From Candidatus Poribacteria bacterium (lineage in GTDB: Bacteria > Poribacteria > WGA-4E > WGA-3G): 64,000 nt of DNA. This document shows, one piece after another, positions 8,756-16,041 of the stretch (position 1 is its first letter; each line of letters begins with the position of its first letter). The position numbers and the translations under genes were made by a program. Below the pieces are notes generated by a model. The model was given only the letters and a program-made list of their open reading frames with translations, made no database searches and was not told the DNA's origin. The stretch spans positions 1 to 64,000 of the forward strand of contig JAPPBX010000115.1 in NCBI GenBank assembly GCA_026702755.1, in the 5' to 3' direction.

Positions 8756-9502
8756 CTAATACGTTGCTCTTCCGCCACTGACATCGTAGCACTGCCCTGT
8801 CACAAAACTTGCTTCATCTGACGCTAAGAAATTCACTACAGCAGCGACTTCCTCCGGTTTCCCAACGCGTCCCAACGGAATCTTACCCACCATATAATCA
8901 ATGGTTGATTGTGCCATACCTTCCAATATCGGTGTTTCAATGACCGCTGGAGACACTGCATTCACGCGGATATTATAGTCCGTTACCTCCTTAGCGAGTG
9001 CCTTCGTTAAGCAGATGACCCCCGCCTTAGATACGGAATATGGGATGAGCGTCGGATTACCCTCCTTGCCAGCAATCGAGGCGATGTTCACAATCCTGCC
9101 GTAGTCCTGCGCGATCATGGGAGCAATCACGGCTTTACAACAGAGAAAAACACCTGTCAGATTCACACCTATCACGCTGTCCCAATCCGCCTCTTCTAAG
9201 TCCGTCAATGGAAGTGTGCGTCCTGCAATCCCGGCATTGTTGACGAGAATGTCAACACGACCAAAGGTGGAAATAACTTTTTCGACAGCAGCATTGACAT
9301 CTGAAGAAACCGAAACATCTGCCTGAACGGGCAGTGCTTTGCGTCCAGTAGATTCAATCTCCTGTGCGACCGCTTCGGCTGCCTCCATGTTTAAATCCAT
9401 GATAGCGACATTCGCGCCTGCGTTCGCGAGTCTGATGGCAATCGCTTTACCAATACCTTGTCCCGCGCCTGTCACAATCGCAATTTTATCCGTTAGATTC
9501 AT
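8756..9502 (-). CDS. short-chain dehydrogenase/reductase (FabG-like)
   Basis: This 248-residue classical SDR shows the NAD(P)-binding TGAGQGIG motif at residues 11-18, NNAG at 88-91, and the catalytic Ser142-Tyr155-Lys159 set (IASIAG and YSVSK). The C-terminal GQCYDVSGG resembles 3-oxoacyl-ACP reductases and sugar or sorbitol dehydrogenases; substrate cannot be read from sequence. Asp36 at the end of beta-2 (AIMDLN) favours NAD over NADP. The start at 9502 has AGGAG 8 bases upstream; a longer in-frame start at 9553 lies inside the upstream gene and is rejected. The gene overlaps the 3-prime end of the AhpD-like gene by 17 bases, so the two are probably co-translated. Confidence 0.92.
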   Translation of the reverse strand: MNLTDKIAIVTGAGQGIGKAIAIRLANAGANVAIMDLNMEAAEAVAQEIESTGRKALPVQADVSVSSDVNAAVEKVISTFGRVDILVNNAGIAGRTLPLTDLEEADWDSVIGVNLTGVFLCCKAVIAPMIAQDYGRIVNIASIAGKEGNPTLIPYSVSKAGVICLTKALAKEVTDYNIRVNAVSPAVIETPILEGMAQSTIDYMVGKIPLGRVGKPEEVAAVVNFLASDEASFVTGQCYDVSGGRATY

Positions 9503-10058
9503 CAAAATCCCTCCTGAGTTCCAAAAAATCGTCCAATTCAACGCCGAACGCATCCGCTATCCGATTGATGTAGCTGAAAAAGCCAACGACTTCCACAATA
9601 GCGAAGAGTGCTTCGTCAGTGAGTCCATAGCTGCGGAGGTGTTCAAGGTCTGCTGGCGTAACAGTAGCTGCTGCTTTTGTTACTTTACCAGCAAATTCAA
9701 GGATCGCTTTTGTAGTCTCGTCAATATCGGCCTTGTGAAAATCCGTTACAATCTGTGCAATTTGTGCATCTGTGAATTGTGCCCGCAACTCATCCGCGTG
9801 TGCGATTATTCAGTAGTGGCATTCGTTCACTTTCGAGACGACAGTTGCAATCATTTCACGTTGCATTCGGCTCAGCGGAGAGTCCTCGTCAAACATTATC
9901 GCTATGTAAAGTTCAATAAAAGGACGCATGCTTTTTGGTCGGACACTGAGAAGTTTGACGATATTGTAAACTTGTCCTGCCCGTGCAATTGCAGCGTCAT
10001 ATTCCTCTTTCACGATACCGGTTGCTTCGGCTTCATCTACAGTGCGAATCCATGCCAT
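9486..10058 (-). CDS. AhpD-like peroxidase-related protein, probable selenoprotein (CxxU)
   Basis: The reading frame is 190 codons with one internal TGA at 9812-9810. Upstream it reads ...REMIATVVSKVNECHY, then TGA, then IIAHADELRAQFTDAQ.... The family (AhpD/carboxymuconolactone decarboxylase fold, peroxidase-related branch) has CHYC followed by His at this place, so the UGA replaces the second Cys of the redox CxxC, giving C80-H-Y-U83. With the UGA read through, the protein has the family's usual length and both halves match it without a frame change. Selenocysteine is therefore the best reading; a nonsense mutation is the alternative. A weak CGCA/TGCG stem with a 13-base loop begins six bases after the UGA (9804-9784) and is a poor but possible bacterial SECIS. 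The ATG at 10058 follows GGAGAG; the upstream gene stops one base before it. No selA, selB or selC is visible in this window. Confidence 0.75.
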
Positions 10059-10059
10059 T

Positions 10060-11289
10060 TTACTCTCCAATCACGACACCGTATTCACCTACGACCGCGC
10101 CTTTGTGCCCCGTTTGGTAGTGTAGGTGTCTTTCACCGACAATCGGTTGTGTGCTTTGCACTTCAACGGTCCCACGGACTTTTCCCATGGCACCTTCATC
10201 CATATCCGAACAGTGGAACGGCTTGATTTGGCGGTGCACCTGCCGACGAATCTCACCTTGCCGATTGCGGACGATGACGTTGACCAAGGCATCTGCTTCT
10301 CCGACGTTAAGGAATCGGAACCAGTCCCATGCACCACCCGCAATTTCAGGGAAAAAGAGTCGGATTCCGACCTGTCCCCCCTCGACCGATGCTCCGGGGA
10401 GGTCGACAATGGCTGTTCCGCTGTGCATGTGTCGTTCGGCGACAACCGGCTGATCGCTACGGACCTCTACGGAGGAATTTACATTAATGTCGTCTATAGG
10501 TGGTGTCCAACACTGAAAAGGTCTCAGTCCATCCATTCTTTTTGTCCATGTGGCTTGCGCGTTGTCATCTTTACGTGCGATCATCGTCACTTCCGCTTCT
10601 TCTGTTCCAACGTTGACGATCACGACCCAATCTTGCCATGCGGGTCCGACCTCTGGGAAAAAGAGTGTACGGGGCGCATCTGAAATCACTTGTCCGAACT
10701 GCCCGACACATGTCTTTCCTCCTTGATAGTGGAGATGGCGTTCACCGACAATGGGTTGTGAACTTTGCATCTCTACGGTGCCGGTAACGTTCCCCATAAC
10801 CCCTTCGTTGAGATCCCAACAACAGAGAGGGTCGATAACGTGGTGTCGCTGCCTGAGTACATCGCCATTTCTGTTTCGGACAGTTATGTTGACGTGCGCA
10901 TCCGCTTCACCGACGTTTAGAACCCGAAACCAATCGTGGGCACCAGAAACTAATTCTGGGAAGAAAAGTCGTTGTCCGACTGTTTCATACTCTTCAGCTG
11001 CCCCGACAAAATCAAGGACATTCGTACCTTGGTGCATGTGCCGTTCTGCCACAATCGGTTCGTCCGCAGTGAACTGCATAGAGGAGTTCTCTTTAATCTC
11101 CTCAACGTTTGGTATCCAAGACTGGAAGGAGCTTACTGTTTTTTCAGCGGACCAGGTCGGTTGTCCGTTCCGAGCATGTCTCGCTATCGCAGTTATACGG
11201 GTATCTTCAGTACCCACGTTCGTAACTTGGACCCAATCTTGCCATTGGGGTCCTACTTCTGGAAAATAAAGGGTCGTTGCTCCTGGCAT
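10060..11289 (-). CDS. four-module repeat protein of unknown function
   Basis: This 409-residue protein is built of four modules of about 100 residues in an A-B-A-B order. A modules start with FPEVGP.WQDWV...NVGTE (near residues 9 and 214). B modules start with LFFPE...WDWFR.LNVGEADA (near 108 and 314). Each module ends in a Q/EP(I/V)V(A/G)ERH(M/L)H motif, with the B modules continuing HYQ. The pattern resembles beta-sandwich repeats of cell-surface proteins (DUF5719-like), but no signal peptide is visible, so location is unclear. The start has AGGAGG 5 bases upstream. Its TAA lies one base before the ATG of the AhpD-like gene, so it heads a coupled operon with that gene and the SDR. Function not known. 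Confidence 0.8.
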   Translation of the reverse strand: MPGATTLYFPEVGPQWQDWVQVTNVGTEDTRITAIARHARNGQPTWSAEKTVSSFQSWIPNVEEIKENSSMQFTADEPIVAERHMHQGTNVLDFVGAAEEYETVGQRLFFPELVSGAHDWFRVLNVGEADAHVNITVRNRNGDVLRQRHHVIDPLCCWDLNEGVMGNVTGTVEMQSSQPIVGERHLHYQGGKTCVGQFGQVISDAPRTLFFPEVGPAWQDWVVIVNVGTEEAEVTMIARKDDNAQATWTKRMDGLRPFQCWTPPIDDINVNSSVEVRSDQPVVAERHMHSGTAIVDLPGASVEGGQVGIRLFFPEIAGGAWDWFRFLNVGEADALVNVIVRNRQGEIRRQVHRQIKPFHCSDMDEGAMGKVRGTVEVQSTQPIVGERHLHYQTGHKGAVVGEYGVVIGE

Positions 11290-11722
11290 TGGTGCCTCCT
11301 ATTTAAATTTAAAGCCTTTTTTATTACGATACATACTCGCAACGTGTGATTACGAGAAATTAAGAACGTCATGATGAAGAGCACTGTTACTATTTTAACT
11401 TGCATTTATTTATATTTTCCACTACAATTTCAGACGCATTCAGTTTTCAGTCGTCAGTCGTCAGTAATCGCGATTAGAAACGGCTTCCACAAGGGAGCGG
11501 CACCATAAATGCCCTTAGTTTGCACTTATAGTAAAACCTACAATTAATTGACCTTGCAGAAGGGCGAGGATACAATCCTCGCCAGCGGTGGTGAGGTGTT
11601 TTGTGTTTTCCAAAGTGCCTCTTATTTTCGGGTTCTACTATAACATTGGGAAAATTGTTTGCTTTACAGAAATTTTACGCCTACATATCGCTAAATGACT
11701 TTCATAATTTGAGGAGAAGACA
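11290..11722. other. divergent intergenic region with repeats
   Basis: This 433-base gap separates the minus-strand repeat-protein operon from the plus-strand pterin dehydratase gene, so promoters for both should lie here, though none is clear. It contains a heptad-like array near 11447-11470 (CAGTCGTCAGTCGTCAGTAA) and the MITE-like element at 11527-11642. An 84-codon frame overlapping the dehydratase start from 11601 is not supported. Confidence 0.5.
11527..11642. mobile_element. MITE-like element, TATAGTAAA family, copy 1
   Basis: Terminal inverted repeats are TATAGTAAAACC (11527-11538) and GGTTCTACTATA (11631-11642), matching at 11 of 12 positions. The interior holds a GGCGAGGAT-ACA-ATCCTCGCC hairpin (11563-11583) followed by AGCGGTGGTGAGG. 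A second element at 52969-53152 has the same ends and the same internal hairpin. No coding capacity, so mobilisation would need a transposase elsewhere. Confidence 0.65.
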
Positions 11723-12010
11723 ATGGCAGCGAAAAAACTTTCAGATGCTGAGGTTCAGGAAAACCTTGAACAACTCAACGGTTGGACAGTGGAGAACGGT
11801 AAGTTACATAAAGAATACCAGTTTGATACCTTTGTTACAGCGTTCGGTTTTATGACACAACTCGCCTTAATCGCGGAATCCATGAATCATCACCCTGAAT
11901 GGTTCAACGTCTATAACCGTGTGACAATTGATTTGATGACGCACGATGCAGATGGCATCAGTGAATTGGATTTTCAATGGGCAAAGCACGCCGATTCAAT
12001 TAGCGGTTAA
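11723..12010 (+). CDS. phhB: pterin-4a-carbinolamine dehydratase
   Basis: This 95-residue protein is full length for PCD/PhhB (EC 4.2.1.96), which dehydrates 4a-hydroxytetrahydrobiopterin during pterin cofactor recycling. It contains the family signature ESMNHHPEWFNVYNRV (residues 52-67), with His56, His57 and His74 at the positions of the three catalytic histidines. The ATG is preceded by GAGGAGAAG. No aromatic amino-acid hydroxylase is in the window, so its partner or its role (pterin recycling, moonlighting or molybdopterin-related) cannot be set from context. It is followed 48 bases later by a D-2-hydroxyacid dehydrogenase gene. Confidence 0.93.
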   Translation: MAAKKLSDAEVQENLEQLNGWTVENGKLHKEYQFDTFVTAFGFMTQLALIAESMNHHPEWFNVYNRVTIDLMTHDADGISELDFQWAKHADSISG

Positions 12011-12058
12011 TCCGGTTACCTATAGATGGGAATGACACAACCCGCATTGGAGAGACGT

Positions 12059-12997
12059 ATGAGGGTCTTAATTGGAAGTCGACAGGCACCAGAGATTGAG
12101 GAGATGTTGTCGGATGTCCCACCGGGTGTTGAGGTACACTTTTTACCACACGGTGAATCCTTACGTGAACACATCGCTGATGTTGAGATTTTGTTTGGAC
12201 ACCTTGGTGAAGATGCAATACTGGAAGCGACTGCGCTGCGTTGGGTGCACCAACCACATGCCGGTGTTGAAGGATTTATGTATCCTGCTTTCAAGGCGAG
12301 TGATATTATACTCACCAACTGTCGTGGCTTGTACGGTACGCAGATCGCAGAACACGCTTTTGCCTTACTTTTGTCCATCACTCGGCGGATTCCGGCCCAA
12401 TTGGAATTCATGAAGACGAAGCATTGGGAGCGCGTTCCGTGTGTTGAACTGGCGGGTATGACAATGGGTATCCTCGGATTGGGTGGCATCGGGCGGGCGA
12501 TTGCAGTACGTGCACAGGCGTTTGAATTTAATATCATCGCTGCTGATGTAGAACCGATTGACAAACCTGATACCGTGTCAGAACTCTTCGGTTTAGATGA
12601 ATTGATGGCGTTTCTTGCGAAGTCGAACATCCTCATGGTATGTTGCCCAAGCACGCCTGAAACACATAAACTCTTATCGCACGCACAGTTCAATCAGATG
12701 CCTGATGATAGTTACGTTGTGAATGTCAGTCGTGGCAAGGTTATTGACGAAGAGGCATTGGTCGAGGCACTTCAGAGTGCGAAATTAGCCGGTGCTGGGT
12801 TAGATGTAACGTATACAGAACCGTGTCCACCGGAAAACCCTCTGTGGGAACAGGAGAACGTAATCTTAACTTCACACAGCGCGGGGTCTTCGCAGCACAT
12901 TCGGAGACGCGCTATGCAACTCTTTATTGATAATTTACATCGTTACGTGGAAGGTGAGCCTTTAGTCAACGTCGTTGACAAACAGAAGGGATACTAA
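12059..12997 (+). CDS. D-2-hydroxyacid dehydrogenase, paralogue 1
   Basis: This 312-residue NAD(P)-dependent enzyme belongs to the D-isomer 2-hydroxyacid dehydrogenase family. It shows the Rossmann motif GLGGIG at residues 140-145 and the catalytic triad Arg225 (VSRGK), Glu254 (TEP) and His273 (SHSAG). Such enzymes reduce glyoxylate, hydroxypyruvate or other 2-oxo acids; the substrate is not readable. The ATG at 12059 follows GGAGAG and matches the N-terminus of the paralogue at 44506; an upstream ATG at 12026 is less likely. The next gene, a Gfo/Idh-type oxidoreductase, begins 25 bases after the stop, pointing to sugar or sugar-acid metabolism. Confidence 0.92.
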   Translation: MRVLIGSRQAPEIEEMLSDVPPGVEVHFLPHGESLREHIADVEILFGHLGEDAILEATALRWVHQPHAGVEGFMYPAFKASDIILTNCRGLYGTQIAEHAFALLLSITRRIPAQLEFMKTKHWERVPCVELAGMTMGILGLGGIGRAIAVRAQAFEFNIIAADVEPIDKPDTVSELFGLDELMAFLAKSNILMVCCPSTPETHKLLSHAQFNQMPDDSYVVNVSRGKVIDEEALVEALQSAKLAGAGLDVTYTEPCPPENPLWEQENVILTSHSAGSSQHIRRRAMQLFIDNLHRYVEGEPLVNVVDKQKGY

Positions 12998-13022
12998 ATC
13001 ACAACTCAGAAATGGAGAGAAA

Positions 13023-14096
13023 ATGAGTCAGAAAACATATCGCGCCGCTGCGATTGGGCATACCGGTGCTGGCAACTTCGGACATGGACTCCATACCCCA
13101 TATAAAGATATAGAGAACGTCGAATTCATCGCTGTCTCTGATCCAGATGAGGCTGGCAGGGAGAAGGCGGCGGCAGAAGCGAGTGCTTCGCGCAGCTACG
13201 CTGATTATCGGGATATGCTTGAGAAAGAGGATCTTGACATTGTAAGTGTCTGTCCGCGCTGGACATCGGAACATGTCGATATGGTAACCGCTTGTCTTGA
13301 GGCGGGATGCAGCGTCTATTCCGAGAAACCGATGACGAGTACACTCGCGGACGGTGATAAGATCGTTGAGACCGCGAAAGCAAACGGTTTAAAGGTTGCT
13401 GTGGCGCATCAAGCGGTCTACCTCCCCGCAACGCATACCATCAAACAGATGCTTGACGAAGGGAAGATTGGCACGATCCAAGCCATCTACGCCAGCGGCA
13501 AGCAGGATCACCGCGGTGGCGGTGAGGATATGATTGTCCTTGGCACCCACACGTTCAATATGATGCGTTTCTTCGTCGGTGATGTCGCATGGATGCAGTC
13601 GCATGTCACAACAAACGGCAAAGAGATTGCATACGGTGATGACCATAAACCGACAGAACCTGTGGGAGCCGTCGCGGGTGATTGCATCAACAGTTACTTT
13701 GCTTTCAAAAGCGGTGTTTCCGGCTTCTTCGAGTCCCGGAGAGATCAGGCTGGTTCAGGCAGATACGGTATGGAGATCGTCGGTAGTGAAGGTATTTTCT
13801 CGCTTCGCGGTGATGTCGCGAATCGGCTGATGGTCTACCCGTATCCGGTGCTGGTGCCTGCAAATCCAGAGCAGCAGTGGGAGGCAATGGATTTAGACCA
13901 AACGCCTTTCTCTCAAGGGAATGAGCTGGCTATCCGAGACCTTATTGATGCTATTGAAAACGACCGGAAACCGATTTCTGCAGCTGAAGACGCTGTCGCT
14001 GCATTAGAGATGATTCTCGGTGCTTACGAATCTCAATTGTCTGGCGGACGTGTCCCGTTCCCGATTGCGAACCGTGAGCATCCCTTAAGCAGATAA
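13023..14096 (+). CDS. Gfo/Idh/MocA family oxidoreductase
   Basis: This 357-residue protein has an N-terminal Rossmann domain (AAAIGHTGAGNFGHG, residues 8-22) and the family EKP motif (VYSEKPMTS, near residue 100), followed by the C-terminal alpha/beta dimerisation domain. Members oxidise or reduce sugars, inositols and related polyols with bound NAD(P). The first motif is an unusual GxTGxGxFG rather than GxGxxG. The start at 13023 has GGAGAG 7 bases upstream and leaves a short gap after the dehydrogenase gene, so the two likely form an operon. Two hairpins follow, the second being a credible terminator. Confidence 0.9.
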   Translation: MSQKTYRAAAIGHTGAGNFGHGLHTPYKDIENVEFIAVSDPDEAGREKAAAEASASRSYADYRDMLEKEDLDIVSVCPRWTSEHVDMVTACLEAGCSVYSEKPMTSTLADGDKIVETAKANGLKVAVAHQAVYLPATHTIKQMLDEGKIGTIQAIYASGKQDHRGGGEDMIVLGTHTFNMMRFFVGDVAWMQSHVTTNGKEIAYGDDHKPTEPVGAVAGDCINSYFAFKSGVSGFFESRRDQAGSGRYGMEIVGSEGIFSLRGDVANRLMVYPYPVLVPANPEQQWEAMDLDQTPFSQGNELAIRDLIDAIENDRKPISAAEDAVAALEMILGAYESQLSGGRVPFPIANREHPLSR

Positions 14097-14113
14097 CCTC
14101 ATAACCTTCTGCT

Positions 14114-14134
14114 GGCGGGGTTTCTAACCCCGCC
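14114..14134. repeat. GGCGGGG palindrome
   Basis: GGCGGGGTT (14114-14122), a three-base loop TCT, and AACCCCGCC (14126-14134). It is preceded by GCT like the GGCGAGGTTT palindromes at 7207 and 22224, but the stem has a compensated A-to-G and T-to-C pair change. Confidence 0.65.
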
Positions 14135-14173
14135 ATTCTGTGAGTTCCTTAATTCAAAACTGATATATGCAGA

Positions 14174-14202
14174 GCGAGGCCTCCGTGCCTCGCCATTTTT
14201 TT
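14174..14202. terminator. intrinsic terminator between convergent genes
   Basis: GCGAGGC (14174-14180), a six-base loop, GCCTCGC (14187-14193), then CA and seven T residues. It lies between the Gfo/Idh gene and the convergent P-loop kinase gene, and ends at the last bases of the latter. It is also a member of the GCGAGG palindrome group. Confidence 0.75.
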
Positions 14203-14917
14203 ATGCAGGTATCGTCTTCCGAACACCATTTTCATAGCGGACCTGATAATCGGTATCCGGGACATCCATCGCACGGACAGCAAGTTCGCCGAATGTAATC
14301 AGCGGTTCAGAGAGTAGTAGCAGTTCATCAAGCGATTCGGTCGGTGTTTTGTTCGTTGTGTCCAGCACAATTTTGCGTCCACTCTGGGTAAACAGCGATT
14401 TGTCAATCTCCTCTTGAAACAAGCGATTCAGTTCCGGAATATCGGCTTCCTTGATGATCTGGTATTCGTGTGGATCTGTTTTCATCCGTTCCTTAATCGC
14501 CGCGTCGCTGGCGGTGACGTGGATCATCACGACATCTGGCAATCGTGCTTCGATAACCTGCGTTTCATAGCCGCGCTGCGCATTGATATGATATTTCGAG
14601 TAATACGTGCTTTCCGGGTCATCTCCATAGAAAGACGAGTAAACGAGTTCCTCAATGTGCCATCCGGCGATGAGTGTGTTCGGATAGTTTTTTATCACCT
14701 CAACGTGGTATTGAAGCTGCATCCGCTGCATTCGTTCCTTTACATCCTCTGGGAAATGGATGTACGCTGCTCTTGATTCAGGACTCAGCGTTGAATCGGG
14801 GATCGTAAAGTGATCATCTACGTGAACTCTCAATTTCCGATGTTGGTAATAGTCTGTCATTAGGTTTACTAATGTCGATTTTCCAGCATATTCGATACCC
14901 ACAAAAATACATCTCAT
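14201..14917 (-). CDS. thymidylate-kinase-like P-loop protein
   Basis: This 238-residue protein opens with a Walker A motif, GIEYAGKST (residues 7-15), and the general layout of thymidylate or deoxynucleoside kinases, with a helical lid region rich in Arg and Lys (KERMKTDPHEYQIIKE). It is not a standard Tmk because the DRY/TS(R) signature is not apparent. A phosphotransferase acting on a nucleoside, nucleotide or other small molecule is likely. The final third (LAVRAMDVPDTDYQVRYENGVRKTIPA) looks like an added small beta segment. It stands alone, convergent to the Gfo/Idh gene and divergent from the toxin-antitoxin array. Confidence 0.7.
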   Translation of the reverse strand: MRCIFVGIEYAGKSTLVNLMTDYYQHRKLRVHVDDHFTIPDSTLSPESRAAYIHFPEDVKERMQRMQLQYHVEVIKNYPNTLIAGWHIEELVYSSFYGDDPESTYYSKYHINAQRGYETQVIEARLPDVVMIHVTASDAAIKERMKTDPHEYQIIKEADIPELNRLFQEEIDKSLFTQSGRKIVLDTTNKTPTESLDELLLLSEPLITFGELAVRAMDVPDTDYQVRYENGVRKTIPA

Positions 14918-15000
14918 AAAAAAACCTCGCTATTGAATTGGTGTAAATGAACAGTGCTTTACCACAGTCTGTCCTTATATCTATCACGAAACAGGAAAAG

Positions 15001-15025
15001 TGTCAAGCGTCAAATCGTCTTGACA
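15001..15025. promoter_or_regulatory. putative operator of the toxin-antitoxin array
   Basis: Inverted half-sites TGTCAAG (15001-15007) and CTTGACA (15019-15025) are perfect complements with an 11-base spacer. The right half-site contains the -35 hexamer TTGACA at 15020-15025. A DNA-binding antitoxin bound here would block the promoter, which is the usual autoregulation of type II systems; this is inference from position and symmetry. Confidence 0.6.
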
Positions 15026-15048
15026 TTCACACAATGAGCGGGTATAAT
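15020..15048 (+). promoter_or_regulatory. consensus promoter of the toxin-antitoxin array
   Basis: TTGACA (15020-15025), a 17-base spacer and TATAAT (15043-15048): both hexamers and the spacing are consensus. Transcription would start near 15055, about 30 bases before the first antitoxin ATG. Confidence 0.85.
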
Positions 15049-15086
15049 AACTTTACCGTAAACAGATTGAACATAAGGAGACATAC

Positions 15087-15389
15087 ATGGAAAAAATTCA
15101 GACCTTCAAAATCCAAAATCCGGAGTACGGAGACACCTATACTGCTCACATCGAAAAAAATGGGGCGGGGTGGTTAGGACAGATACAAGAAGTTCCCGAA
15201 ATAAAATGCGAGGAAAGTACGCCAGACGCACTATTGAAAGTCCTCAAAAACGAACTTCACGAGGTCCTAATAGCTCGGGCAGACGCTTGGGATAAGCAGA
15301 TTGAGGAGGACATAAAAGCCGGAAGACTGGATCGACTTGGTGAAAAAGCCCTTGAGGATTTGCGAGCAGGTAGGTGCAAAGATCTATAA
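15087..15389 (+). CDS. antitoxin, copy 1 of the array
   Basis: This 100-residue protein has a HicB-like beta-rich N-terminal half (TYTAHIEKNGAGWLGQIQEV followed by CEES.PDALLKVLKNELHEVL). It ends in a charged helix and tail (EEDIKAGRLDRL..KALEDLRAGRCKDL) of the kind that wraps RelE/ParE-type toxins in many type II pairs. The ATG has AAGGAGA upstream. The downstream toxin frame starts inside the 3-prime end of this gene, a common way of keeping antitoxin in excess. It opens with ATGGAAAAAATTCAGACC, identical in all three copies, and closes with the same GCAGGTAGGTGCAAAGAT sequence, so the copies arose by duplication. Confidence 0.8.
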   Translation: MEKIQTFKIQNPEYGDTYTAHIEKNGAGWLGQIQEVPEIKCEESTPDALLKVLKNELHEVLIARADAWDKQIEEDIKAGRLDRLGEKALEDLRAGRCKDL

Positions 15390-15642
15390 AACTAACGCTG
15401 AGTTTTGGAAAAACTATCAGGACTTGCCACGAGAGGTTCAACGACTTGCAGACGAAAAGTTTGAACTGCTGAAACGAGATCCAAGACATCCATCCCTCAA
15501 TCTCAAAAAAGTTGGCGTGTACTGGGTAGCAAAAGTCAGCATTAACTACCGAACGCTGGCACGCGAAGAAAATGGCATCCTCGTCTGGTTCTGGATCGGG
15601 AAACATGACGAATACATGCGACAGATCCGATCCGCCTTTTAA
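15337..15642 (+). CDS. RelE/ParE-type toxin, copy 1
   Basis: This protein of about 100 residues has the compact toxin core of the RelE/ParE superfamily: LPREVQRLADEKFELLKRD, then a KVGVYWVAKVSINYRTLARE strand pair, and a C-terminal WFWIGKHDEYMRQI. Such toxins usually cleave ribosome-bound mRNA (RelE) or inhibit gyrase (ParE); which applies is not known. The start lies within the antitoxin gene in another frame. TTG at 15337 or GTG at 15340 is possible, with the GTG closest to the ATG used by the copy at 16298. The overlap of about 50 bases implies translational coupling or reinitiation. Confidence 0.8.
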   Translation: MVKKPLRICEQVGAKIYKTNAEFWKNYQDLPREVQRLADEKFELLKRDPRHPSLNLKKVGVYWVAKVSINYRTLAREENGILVWFWIGKHDEYMRQIRSAF

Positions 15643-15685
15643 TGAGTCATGAGATTGAGATTTTATTCGACCCAAGGAGGCACAA

Positions 15686-15988
15686 ATGGAAAAAATTCAG
15701 ACCGTTGAAATCTACGATGCGGAATACGAAACAACCTATACTGCCCAGATTCAAAAAAACGGCAGTAGCTGGATAGGATGGATACAAGAATACCCCAAGG
15801 TGAAATGTGAGGAAGGTACACAAGCAGCATTGCTGAAGACCCTTGAAAACACACTTTATGAAACTTTAGAAGCCGACTGGGAAGCGTGGGATAAGCAGAT
15901 CGAGGAGGACATAAAAACCGGAAGGTTTGATCGACTTTACAAGGAAACACTTGAGGATTTGCGGGCAGGTAGGTGCAAAGATCTATAA
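15686..15988 (+). CDS. orphan antitoxin, copy 2 of the array
   Basis: This 100-residue paralogue of the antitoxins on either side keeps the identical first 18 bases and the LEDLRAGRCKDL tail. AAGGAGGCACAA precedes its ATG. No toxin follows: the region after it (15989-16041) is only the spacer before copy 3, so the toxin gene that overlaps the other two copies has been lost or was never duplicated. An orphan antitoxin can neutralise its neighbours' toxins or invading relatives; that is inference. Confidence 0.8.
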   Translation: MEKIQTVEIYDAEYETTYTAQIQKNGSSWIGWIQEYPKVKCEEGTQAALLKTLENTLYETLEADWEAWDKQIEEDIKTGRFDRLYKETLEDLRAGRCKDL

Positions 15989-16041
15989 TTCGATTCGACC
16001 TATAATATCTTTTCAAGAAAATTGAACCCAAGGAGACAAAC

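Noticed and set aside
9486-10070. Frameshift or two separate genes for the AhpD-like locus
   Set aside because: Both halves lie in one frame and only the TGA separates them; the second half has no own start with ribosome binding site, and the break is exactly at the redox Cys.
9339-10226. Plus-strand frame of 295 codons across the AhpD-like and SDR genes
   Set aside because: It lies antisense to three well-supported minus-strand genes, has no ribosome binding site and its translation has no family-like pattern (many Cys, Phe and His).
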